Shown here in pieces: positions 6,653 through 12,392 of a stretch of DNA of 13,787 bases. The stretch lies in the NCBI GenBank assembly GCA_003552745.1, contig PUOG01000105.1, positions 1 through 13,787 on the forward strand. The letters are read 5' to 3'. Each line of letters opens with the position of its first letter. The first letter of the stretch is position 1. Source of the stretch: Spirochaetaceae bacterium. GTDB taxonomy: Bacteria > Spirochaetota > Spirochaetia > DSM-27196 > SKKC01. Below the pieces are notes generated by a model. That model was not told the origin of the DNA, searched no databases, and saw only the letters and a list, made by a program, of their open reading frames with translations. The position numbers were made by a program, and so were the translations under genes.

Positions 6653-6835
6653 ATGGACAGGGTTGTGGTCAGGCGACCGCTTCACAGCAACGACGATGCA
6701 CTGAATCGAAGGTGGTGGCTTTCCCGGCCCGCGCACGAACGGCTTGCCGAAGTCGAGCGACTCAGGAGGGCGTGGTATGGAAGTGTCTCCGGATTTGAAA
6801 GAGTTGCTCGCGTTGTTCCGCTCTCACGGCGTTGA
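6653..6835 (+). CDS. Small partner protein of a nucleotidyltransferase pair
   Basis: This is a 60-residue protein. The core DDALNRRWWLSRPAHERLAE followed by VERLRRAWYG matches the short proteins I know as the upstream partner of small nucleotidyltransferase-fold genes (pattern x-YWLSRPPEERLAAVEELRRQYYG). The ATG at 6653 was chosen because homologous proteins start near here and GAGAGG lies about nine bases upstream; the frame is open back to 6548 but that part looks non-coding. The C-terminus (GFERVARVVPLSRR) overlaps the next gene by 59 bp in another frame, an arrangement typical of coupled toxin-antitoxin-like genes. Its role as an antitoxin is inferred from the gene pairing only. Confidence 0.6.
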   Translation: MDRVVVRRPLHSNDDALNRRWWLSRPAHERLAEVERLRRAWYGSVSGFERVARVVPLSRR

Positions 6836-6989
6836 GTGTGTCGTCGTCGGCGCGCACGCGCTCGCGCTGCACGGATTGCCGCGCTTCACCGCCGATCTGG
6901 ACCTGTTACTCAATCGCAGCGAAGAGATCGTCGACCGGGTACTGAAAGATCGAGCCGATCTCGAAGCAGTGCTCTCGGGGGAGGAATAG
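6777..6989 (+). pseudogene. Nucleotidyltransferase-fold (AbiEii-like) gene with internal deletion
   Basis: AGGAGGG lies about eight bases before the ATG at 6777. The 70-residue product begins MEVSPDLKELLALFRSHGVE, then CVVVGAHALALHGLPRFTADLDLLL: the GG/GA-HAL-x-x-HG...R-x-T-x-D-x-D signature of small nucleotidyltransferases, with catalytic Asp40 and Asp42. After NRSEEIVDRVL (46-56) it jumps straight to KDRADLEAVLSGEE, which matches the very end of this family (normally GRPKDLADLEAL...). An intact protein is about 150-180 residues, so roughly 90-100 central codons, including the third acidic strand, are missing, yet the frame is kept. The result is an intact ORF but probably a dead enzyme; it may also be a minimal domain. 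It is coupled to the 60-residue gene upstream. Confidence 0.65.
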
Positions 6990-7060
6990 GACGCAGCTCT
7001 ATCATCGAGAAGGTCGACCGCCTCGCGCGGTTGGCGCACTCCTGAGTCAGAGGGGGTATC

Positions 7061-7627
7061 ATGCGGATTATCGTGCAGGAATGGATCACGCTGGATGGCG
7101 TTTTCGATGCGGCGACGTTCGACGAGTGGTTCGGCGCCTATCACAGCGAGGAACGCGCCGCACACATCCAGGACAATATCCTCGGCTGCGATGCGCTGCT
7201 CATGGGGGCGAACACATATGAGTCGCTCGCGCCATACTGGTCCTCGCTGAGGAGCAACGAGATGGGCATAGCCGACAAGTTGAACCGGTCACCGAAGTAC
7301 GTCGTATCGCGGGAACCGTTGCAGAGTGAGTGGGAGAATACGCAGCCGCGTATAGAAGGTGATGTCGCCGGGGAGGTTGCCCGGCTGAAGGAGCAATCGG
7401 GCGGCTATCTGCTCGTGCCGGGGAGCGCTCGACTCGTCCAAACACTGATGGGTGCCGGTCTGGCCGACGAGTACCGGCTGCTGATTCACCCGGTTGTGTT
7501 GGGCCACGGCAAACGTTTTTTCGCCGAAGGCATGCCGATGACGAGGCTGGAGCCGATCGCGACAGAACAACTGCCGTACGGGGTGCTCGCGACCACGTAT
7601 GCGCCGGCCGAAGGCACACGAAGCTGA
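7061..7627 (+). CDS. Dihydrofolate reductase-fold (RibD C-terminal) family protein
   Basis: This 188-residue protein starts MRIIVQEWITLDGVF, where the first strand and the S/T-LDG motif are typical of the YwjB/RibD-C branch of the DHFR fold. Other landmarks are DALLMGANTYESLAPYW (44-60), KYVVSREPL (79-87), GGYLLVPGSARLVQTLMGAG (114-133, the nucleotide-binding strand and GS turn) and DEYRLLIHPVVLGHGKRFF (136-154). The family binds NADPH and reduces pterin- or flavin-like small molecules; the actual substrate here is unknown. GAGGGGG lies five bases before the ATG. It is convergent with marR (72-bp gap) and looks intact. Confidence 0.85.
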   Translation: MRIIVQEWITLDGVFDAATFDEWFGAYHSEERAAHIQDNILGCDALLMGANTYESLAPYWSSLRSNEMGIADKLNRSPKYVVSREPLQSEWENTQPRIEGDVAGEVARLKEQSGGYLLVPGSARLVQTLMGAGLADEYRLLIHPVVLGHGKRFFAEGMPMTRLEPIATEQLPYGVLATTYAPAEGTRS

Positions 7628-7699
7628 GCAACCGATCTGCAATGCCCGGCGCGCTGCCGGATTCGACCGTTGGCTGCAGCAAACGCAGCGGCGCCGCGG

Positions 7700-8200
7700 T
7701 CATTCGGCGGTACTCCTGTCTCCGGCGAGGACGCACCACAGATTGGACCGAATGAGCCGGAGCGCTCGTGCGAACTCATCGCGACGGCCCACGTCGAGCC
7801 GGCCGACCGTCTCCTCCTCCAGACGCTCCCATATCCGGCGGATTCCGGGAACGAGCTCACCCCCGCGTTCGGAGAGGGAGACCAGCATCGTGCGGGCGTC
7901 GGCCGTCGACCGTCGCCGTTCGATCAGACCGGAACGCTGCATTGACTGGAGCGTATTCGTCACCGTGGACCGGTCGCGTCCCATGAAACGCACCAGCTCC
8001 GTTTGCGTGCACGTGCCGTGATCCTCGAGGTAGAGGAGAACGACCTCCTGGGGCGGGACCACTCCGACCTCGTGAAGCATTTCGGTGGCCAGCTGCGCGT
8101 GGGCGCGTACGACCTGCAGGAGTAGCGAACATACCGGCGCCTCGGCGATCTGAATACCCGGATGGCGCCCGTCGCTGCGGTCGTCGGAGACGTTCTTCAT
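7700..8200 (-). CDS. MarR-family transcriptional regulator
   Basis: From the ATG at 8200 the product is 166 residues. A long N-terminal dimerisation helix (CSLLLQVVRAHAQLATEMLH) is followed by a winged helix: TQTELVRFMG, recognition helix RDRSTVTNTLQSMQRSGLIE (75-94) and wing RRRSTADARTMLVSLSERG, with a C-terminal dimer helix. The family usually represses its own and divergent genes until a small phenolic or otherwise lipophilic ligand binds. The frame is open upstream to 8368, but M at 8200 best fits family length, and a TATGCT -10 ends six bases before it, so the mRNA may be leaderless. It is divergent from the quinone-oxidoreductase and ABC exporter genes, which it probably controls. Confidence 0.85.
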   Translation of the reverse strand: MKNVSDDRSDGRHPGIQIAEAPVCSLLLQVVRAHAQLATEMLHEVGVVPPQEVVLLYLEDHGTCTQTELVRFMGRDRSTVTNTLQSMQRSGLIERRRSTADARTMLVSLSERGGELVPGIRRIWERLEEETVGRLDVGRRDEFARALRLIRSNLWCVLAGDRSTAE

Positions 8201-8206
8201 AGCATC

Positions 8207-8236
8207 AGCATAACATTTTTGTTGCCCCACCAACAA
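8207..8236 (-). promoter_or_regulatory. marR promoter and palindromic operator in the divergent gap
   Basis: TTGTTG (8219-8224), CCCCAC and CAACAA (8231-8236) form a perfect 6-bp palindrome with a 6-base centre. On the minus strand TTGTTG (plus 8231-8236) can serve as -35 to TATGCT (plus 8207-8212), with 18 bases between. The palindrome ends two bases before the ATG of the divergent gene at 8238, so a bound repressor would affect both directions. Confidence 0.6.
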
Positions 8237-8237
8237 T

Positions 8238-9218
8238 ATGAGAGTAGTGATGTATACGAAGGCGGGACCGCCGGAACGTCTCACCACGGTGGAAGCCCCC
8301 GATCCCCAACCCGGGCCCGGCGAGGTGGTGGTATCGGTATCGTTCGCATCGATAACGTTTGCCGACACTCAGATGCGCAGCGGTCTGATCGAGCAGCCGG
8401 ACGCATCACCGGCCGGCTCGCCGACGAGCGGGATTGTGCCGGGCAACGGTGTCAGCGGCAGCGTTATCGCCGTCGGCGAAGATGTCGACCCGGCATGGAT
8501 CGGCCGGCCGGTCGCAGCGGCGACCGGCGGCGGCGGGTACGCGGAACGGGTTGCCGTGCCGGTCGGAGAGCTCTACCGCCTCCCGCGCGGATTGCCGCTC
8601 GACAGCGCCGCCGCGCTGATCGCCGACGGCCGGACGGCACTCGCGCTCGCACGAGCCGCCGAACTCGCGGCGGGCGAAACCGTGCTCGTCTCAGCTGCCG
8701 CAGGCGGTGTCGGTACTCTGCTCGTCCAGCTTCTCCGGCGTGTGCACGGTGTAACCGTGATCGGGCTCGCACGAGGCGCCCGGAAAGCGACGATGGTCGA
8801 TCGACTCGGCGGCAGCGGCGTCAACTACGGTGCGTCGGGGTGGCTCGAAGCTCTCCGCCACTCCGCCCCGGGCGGTGTGGACGTCGCCTTCGACGGGGTC
8901 GGCGGCGCTACAGGATCGGCCATTCTCGGCCTGGTGAACGACGGAGGCAGATACGTGAATCACGGTATGGCATCCGGAACGCCGACTCCGGTAGACGAAA
9001 ACGATCTGCAGCTGCGCGGCGTATCGGTCATCCGCCTCGGAGAGATCGTCCGGGGACCTGAGGACAACCGCAATCTCGTAAACGCCGCCTTTCGGGAAGC
9101 GGCCGCCGGTTGGCTCCAACCTGTTATCGGGCAGCGCTATCGCCTCTCGGAAGCATCAGACGCGCATCGGGCGATCGAGGCGCGGGAGACCATCGGTAAA
9201 ACTCTGCTTGCGGTATGA
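8238..9218 (+). CDS. Zinc-free NADPH:quinone oxidoreductase-like MDR protein
   Basis: The 326-residue protein has the quinone-oxidoreductase pattern of the medium-chain dehydrogenase/reductase superfamily: a GroES-like N-terminal domain (VVMYTKAGPPERLTTVEAPD; PGNGVSGSVIAVGEDV, 68-83) and a Rossmann domain with AAAGGVGTLLVQLL (153-166) for NADPH. There are no Cys residues in positions to bind zinc, so it is the zinc-free QOR type that reduces quinones or enones. The C-terminus follows the family (YRLSEASDAHRAIEARETIG). The ATG at 8238 lacks a Shine-Dalgarno because the MarR operator abuts it; ATG 8250 is an alternative. A 31-bp gap to the ABC genes suggests one operon. Its substrate may be what MarR senses. 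Confidence 0.85.
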   Translation: MRVVMYTKAGPPERLTTVEAPDPQPGPGEVVVSVSFASITFADTQMRSGLIEQPDASPAGSPTSGIVPGNGVSGSVIAVGEDVDPAWIGRPVAAATGGGGYAERVAVPVGELYRLPRGLPLDSAAALIADGRTALALARAAELAAGETVLVSAAAGGVGTLLVQLLRRVHGVTVIGLARGARKATMVDRLGGSGVNYGASGWLEALRHSAPGGVDVAFDGVGGATGSAILGLVNDGGRYVNHGMASGTPTPVDENDLQLRGVSVIRLGEIVRGPEDNRNLVNAAFREAAAGWLQPVIGQRYRLSEASDAHRAIEARETIGKTLLAV

Positions 9219-9249
9219 CTCGAACCGAGTGTCTTGAACGGAGGATTCA

Positions 9250-9273
9250 ATGGAAAGCGCGATGGAAAGCGCG
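9250..9273 (+). repeat. 12-bp tandem duplication at the ABC ATPase start
   Basis: ATGGAAAGCGCG occurs twice in tandem, giving MESAMESA and two in-frame ATGs 12 bases apart. GGAGG suits only the first by spacing. Confidence 0.9.
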
Positions 9274-10239
9274 ATTTCGGTAACAGGGCTGGCGAAGAGA
9301 TTCGGACGAACCGTCGCTGTCGACGGTGTGGCGCTCGAAGTGCCGCGGGGCAGCGTCTTCGGGCTGCTCGGTCCGAACGGCTCGGGAAAGACAACCATCG
9401 TCCGGGTTCTGACGACGCTGTTGCGGCCCGACGCCGGGGTCGTGCGGATCCTCGGTCTCGATGCAGTGCGAAACCCCGCCGCCGTGCGCAGGCGGATCGC
9501 GGTAACCGGCCAGTTTGCTTCTCTCGATGACGACCTTACCGGGCGCGAGAACCTGACCTTTCTCGGCAGGTTGCGTGGGCTCTCGAGCCGGGCGGCGAAA
9601 GATCGCACCGGCGAGCTGCTGGAGATGTTCGATCTTGTTGACGCGGCATCACGGCCGGTACGGACCTACTCCGGTGGCATGCGGCGCCGCCTCGATATCG
9701 CCGCCAGCCTCATCATTATTCCGGATGTTCTTTTCCTCGACGAGCCGACTACGGGGCTTGATCCGGCGAGCAGGAATCGCGTGTGGGAGCGGATCCGCTC
9801 ACTCGCCGCCGCGGGAACCACCGTGTTGCTTACCACCCAATACCTGGACGAGGCCGATCGTCTTGCCGACCGTATCGCGGTACTCGAACGCGGAGAGGTA
9901 ATCGCCGAGGGCTCGCCCGGCAGACTGAAGGAAATCGTCGGGTCCGGGGTACTGCGACTGCGCACGAAAGAAACCGCCGGCCGAATCTCCGTCGATCGAT
10001 TGGTCGCCGAACTCACCGGTGAGCCGGCGCGCACGCACAGCCGCACCGGAGTTCTGACCGCGCGAATGTCGGATCCCGCACTCGCCGCCGACGCGATCGC
10101 GTGGTTGACCCGTGCGGGAGTCGAATTCGAGAGTTTCTCGTTCGGCTACCCCAGCCTCGACGATGTCTTCCTCGCGCTCACCGAGCGCGTCACGGAAGAC
10201 GAGGAGGCGACGGAAGGCGAGGAGGCGCGCTATGGGTGA
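9250..10239 (+). CDS. ABC exporter ATP-binding protein, DrrA type
   Basis: This 329-residue ATPase has Walker A GPNGSGKTT (41-49), Q-loop VTGQFASLDDDLTGREN (85-101), signature YSGGMRRRLDIA (140-151), Walker B VLFLDEPTTGLDP (160-172) and a switch region LLTTQYLDEADRLADRI in which Gln197 replaces the usual His. That replacement is common in the daunorubicin-resistance (DrrA) branch. The extra C-terminal domain (about 225-329), ending SYPSLDDVFLAL-like (YPSLDDVFLALTERV), is also DrrA-like. GGAGG lies seven bases before the ATG at 9250. A 12-bp tandem duplication makes two equivalent starts (9250 and 9262). It works with the permease that overlaps it by 8 bp, exporting a drug, lipid or glycolipid. 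Confidence 0.93.
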   Translation: MESAMESAISVTGLAKRFGRTVAVDGVALEVPRGSVFGLLGPNGSGKTTIVRVLTTLLRPDAGVVRILGLDAVRNPAAVRRRIAVTGQFASLDDDLTGRENLTFLGRLRGLSSRAAKDRTGELLEMFDLVDAASRPVRTYSGGMRRRLDIAASLIIIPDVLFLDEPTTGLDPASRNRVWERIRSLAAAGTTVLLTTQYLDEADRLADRIAVLERGEVIAEGSPGRLKEIVGSGVLRLRTKETAGRISVDRLVAELTGEPARTHSRTGVLTARMSDPALAADAIAWLTRAGVEFESFSFGYPSLDDVFLALTERVTEDEEATEGEEARYG

Positions 10240-11014
10240 TGGATGTGAGCCGATTGCAGCCCCGGCGGTGCGTTCCTCATTCCTTTTCTGCTGCCGGACC
10301 GTACTGAAGCTCATTCGTGTTCCCGAGCAGCTGTTCGATGTGACCATGTACCCGGTGATGTTCACCCTCATGTTCACCTACCTGTTCGGCGGAGCGCTCG
10401 CGGACTCCACCGGCGACTATCTGCACTATCTGCTGCCGGGAATTCTCGTGCAGAGCGTGCTCTTTACGACCGTGAATACCGGCTTCAGTATTCGCTCCGA
10501 CGTGACGACCGGCTACTTCGACCGGATACGCTCCCTTCCGGTGTGGAAGGCGTCACCGATCGTCGGAGCGCTTCTCGGAGACATCGTGCGCTATCTCTTC
10601 GCGGCCGCAGTAACGGTGGCTATCGGACTCATCCTCGGGTATCGTCCCGGCGGCGGGGTGACCGGGATGGTGCTGGGGGTTATCGTCGTGGTGGGGTTCG
10701 CGACCTGTCTTTCGTGGATCTGGATCTCCGCCGGGCTCGTTCTCCGGACCCCCGCCTCGGTTACGAGCATCGGAATGACGATCCTCATCCCGCTTACCTT
10801 CGCAAGCAGCATCTTCGTTCATCCGCACACGATGCCGGAGTGGCTCGGCACGTTCGTCGGGATAAACCCGATCACCCATGTCGCCGGAGCGGTGCGAGCC
10901 CTTGCCGGCGGTACCGCCGCCGGTTCCCATCTCGTTTGGACAGCCGTTTCCGCTGCCGTCGTGCTATGTCTGTTCGTTCCGGTATCAATTCGCCGGTACG
11001 GGCGCATGCGGTAA
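10232..11014 (+). CDS. ABC-2 type permease, DrrB type
   Basis: This is a 260-residue integral membrane protein. A short cytoplasmic N-terminus leads to LFDVTMYPVMFTLMFTYLFGG (35-54), the hallmark start of DrrB/ABC-2 exporters, then about five more hydrophobic segments (65-82, 111-136, 144-170, 178-195, 232-252). The loop FDRIRSLPVWKASPIVGALLG (96-116) is the usual coupling helix to the ATPase, and INPITHVAGAVRALAGG (211-227) is the conserved pre-final-helix motif. The ATG at 10232 overlaps the ATPase stop by 8 bp and GGAGG lies upstream, so the subunits are co-translated. With DrrA-like it forms a 2+2 efflux complex, probably under MarR control together with the oxidoreductase. Confidence 0.92.
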   Translation: MGDGCEPIAAPAVRSSFLFCCRTVLKLIRVPEQLFDVTMYPVMFTLMFTYLFGGALADSTGDYLHYLLPGILVQSVLFTTVNTGFSIRSDVTTGYFDRIRSLPVWKASPIVGALLGDIVRYLFAAAVTVAIGLILGYRPGGGVTGMVLGVIVVVGFATCLSWIWISAGLVLRTPASVTSIGMTILIPLTFASSIFVHPHTMPEWLGTFVGINPITHVAGAVRALAGGTAAGSHLVWTAVSAAVVLCLFVPVSIRRYGRMR

Positions 11015-11064
11015 GGCCGGGATCGCCCGTTTGCCCTTCCGGCTCGACTTGCCGCGCAGCGGCG

Positions 11065-11084
11065 CGGTAGCGGCGCGCCTACCG
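11065..11084. terminator. Weak hairpin between convergent genes
   Basis: CGGTAG (11065-11070) and CTACCG (11079-11084) form a 6-bp stem with a GC-rich 8-base loop, midway between the permease stop and the methyltransferase stop. Another small stem, GCCGC-GCA-GCGGC (11051-11063), precedes it. No T tract follows on either strand, so terminator function is uncertain. Confidence 0.3.
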
Positions 11085-11099
11085 GATTGACCCCACAGC

Positions 11100-11924
11100 T
11101 TACACCGCCGCACGAAGCAGCATCGAAACGTACTGCATCCGTCCGCTGACGAATTCGCTGTATCGCCGGCTTCCTTTCACCCCGGCGAACTCGCCGAAGG
11201 CACGGGCGAGGAATTTCGGAATCTTCTGCTCGATCATGCCTCGCCGGCGCCGGTCGTCGAGATCGAGTGCTCGTGCGACATTCGGGGTGACGTTTTCCTC
11301 TTCGGCGATGGTAAACCCGGCGGCCGTGATTCGTGACCGGAGCTGCGGCAGGTCGTCTTTCCAGCGCATGTCGGTGAGCAGAAAAACTCCGTGTTTCCGG
11401 AGGACGCGGCGCACTTCCGCGAAAAACCGGGAAATATTCCCGTAACAGCGCGACGACTCAACGTTCAGGACGGTATCGAAGCTCCCATCGGCAAAGGGTA
11501 GACGTTCGGCATCTCCCTGAACGAATGACAGGCGATCGGAGCCGTGATACTCGTTACAGAAGCGAATGTTCTTCGGGGCAAGGTCGAGTCCGACGTAACG
11601 TTTCGGCCGGAAGTAGCGGGTTATATACGATGCGCCGCCTCCGCGTCCCGACCCGACCTCGAGAACCGTGTCTCCGTTCACATCGTGACTGCGCAGTGCC
11701 CGGTGATACAGCTGAGCCGGGAAGCGCTCCGGTTCGTCGCGAGGCTCGAGGGTTATCGTGTTCGGATTCCCGCTGAGCGGCGCGAACCCATAGTTCAGGA
11801 ACGTCACCCGTACGTCTGTGTGATCCCGATCCCTTCCGAGAATCAGGTTGTGCCAGAAACGCCACAGCGGTTTCCGGACCAGGCGCAGAAGCTCGGCATA
11901 CTTGAGAACTATCCTGTCGTGCAC
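11100..11924 (-). CDS. SAM-dependent methyltransferase, class I (phthiotriol-type)
   Basis: The 274-residue protein has SAM motif I VLEVGSGRGGGASYITRYF (87-105), GLDLAPKNIRFCN (112-124), QGDAERLPFADGSFDTVLNV (136-155) and RRVLRKHGVFLLTD (172-185), all standard for class I methyltransferases. The leading segment FLNYGFAPLSG (42-52) and RFPAQLYHRAL (67-77) closely resemble the phthiotriol/phenolphthiotriol methyltransferase group, which O-methylates lipids. Whether the acceptor here is a lipid or another natural product is unknown. The start is GTG at 11924, supported by AAGGAG six bases upstream and a good promoter about 40-65 bases upstream. It has a long basic C-terminal part that may contact membrane or substrate. 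Confidence 0.85.
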   Translation of the reverse strand: MHDRIVLKYAELLRLVRKPLWRFWHNLILGRDRDHTDVRVTFLNYGFAPLSGNPNTITLEPRDEPERFPAQLYHRALRSHDVNGDTVLEVGSGRGGGASYITRYFRPKRYVGLDLAPKNIRFCNEYHGSDRLSFVQGDAERLPFADGSFDTVLNVESSRCYGNISRFFAEVRRVLRKHGVFLLTDMRWKDDLPQLRSRITAAGFTIAEEENVTPNVARALDLDDRRRRGMIEQKIPKFLARAFGEFAGVKGSRRYSEFVSGRMQYVSMLLRAAV

Positions 11925-11963
11925 GGGGGACTCCTTCTCGGCGGGCGTGAGCGAATATCGGTG

Positions 11964-11992
11964 ATGCTATGTTCTCATGCGTGGCACGTCAA
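11964..11992 (-). promoter_or_regulatory. sigma70-type promoter of the methyltransferase gene
   Basis: On the minus strand TTGACG (plus 11987-11992), 17 bases, then TAGCAT (plus 11964-11969) form a good promoter. The leader would be about 33 nt and include the AAGGAG site. Confidence 0.6.
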
Positions 11993-12392
11993 GGTATATA
12001 GTTATCTTGTTGAATTGGTGGGATTAGCCGAGGAAAATGTCTATTGGTTGTACTACTTTGAGGGTTTGGTGTTGCCTGACGGTCATGCGAATCGTCAGGG
12101 TGGGGAGGGAACAGATGACCTGAAAATTCACACTCGTCGCGCGCCGGTTATCGCATGTCGTACTGGTAAGCGCACGTCTGATTACCCCGTCGAGCCGGAA
12201 GGCATCGGTACGTCCCCCGGTTACGTCGGGGGCCATGTATCCTGACTTTCGCCGGATTTGTACCGCCGCTCGTGCAACATAAATCCGGACGGCCCCAGAG
12301 TTCACCGCGTACGACTTCGTCATCAACAACCGCGCGACATCACATCGGGCGGGGATTGAGTGTATTCAGCTACTACTTCGCCGGCGAACGAA
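11993..12392. other. Long gap without a recognised gene; AT-richer patch and hairpins
   Basis: No convincing gene lies between the methyltransferase promoter and the isomerase stop. The part at about 11990-12070 is visibly AT-richer than the rest. Inverted repeats occur at CCTGACG/CGTCAGG (12075-12081, 12093-12099), CCCCCG/CGGGGG (12214-12219, 12227-12232) and CCGGATTT/AAATCCGG (12252-12259, 12281-12288). A plus-strand frame, 11964-12245, is open with no Shine-Dalgarno and no recognisable motif. The hairpins may mark the 3' end of the isomerase transcript, a small RNA or a mobile-element scar. Confidence 0.5.
12252..12288 (-). terminator. Candidate hairpin at the 3' end of the araA-like transcript
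   Basis: An 8-bp perfect stem, CCGGATTT/AAATCCGG, with a 21-base loop lies about 105 bases past the isomerase stop. The loop is long and no clear T tract follows, so this is weak as an intrinsic terminator. Confidence 0.25.

Noticed and set aside
8162..9061. Plus-strand open frame of 299 codons
   Set aside because: Mostly Arg-rich, out of frame with the oxidoreductase, and it starts inside marR; a shadow.
11544..12245. Plus-strand open frame of 233 codons
   Set aside because: Its first part is antisense to the methyltransferase and the rest has no recognisable motif or ribosome binding site.
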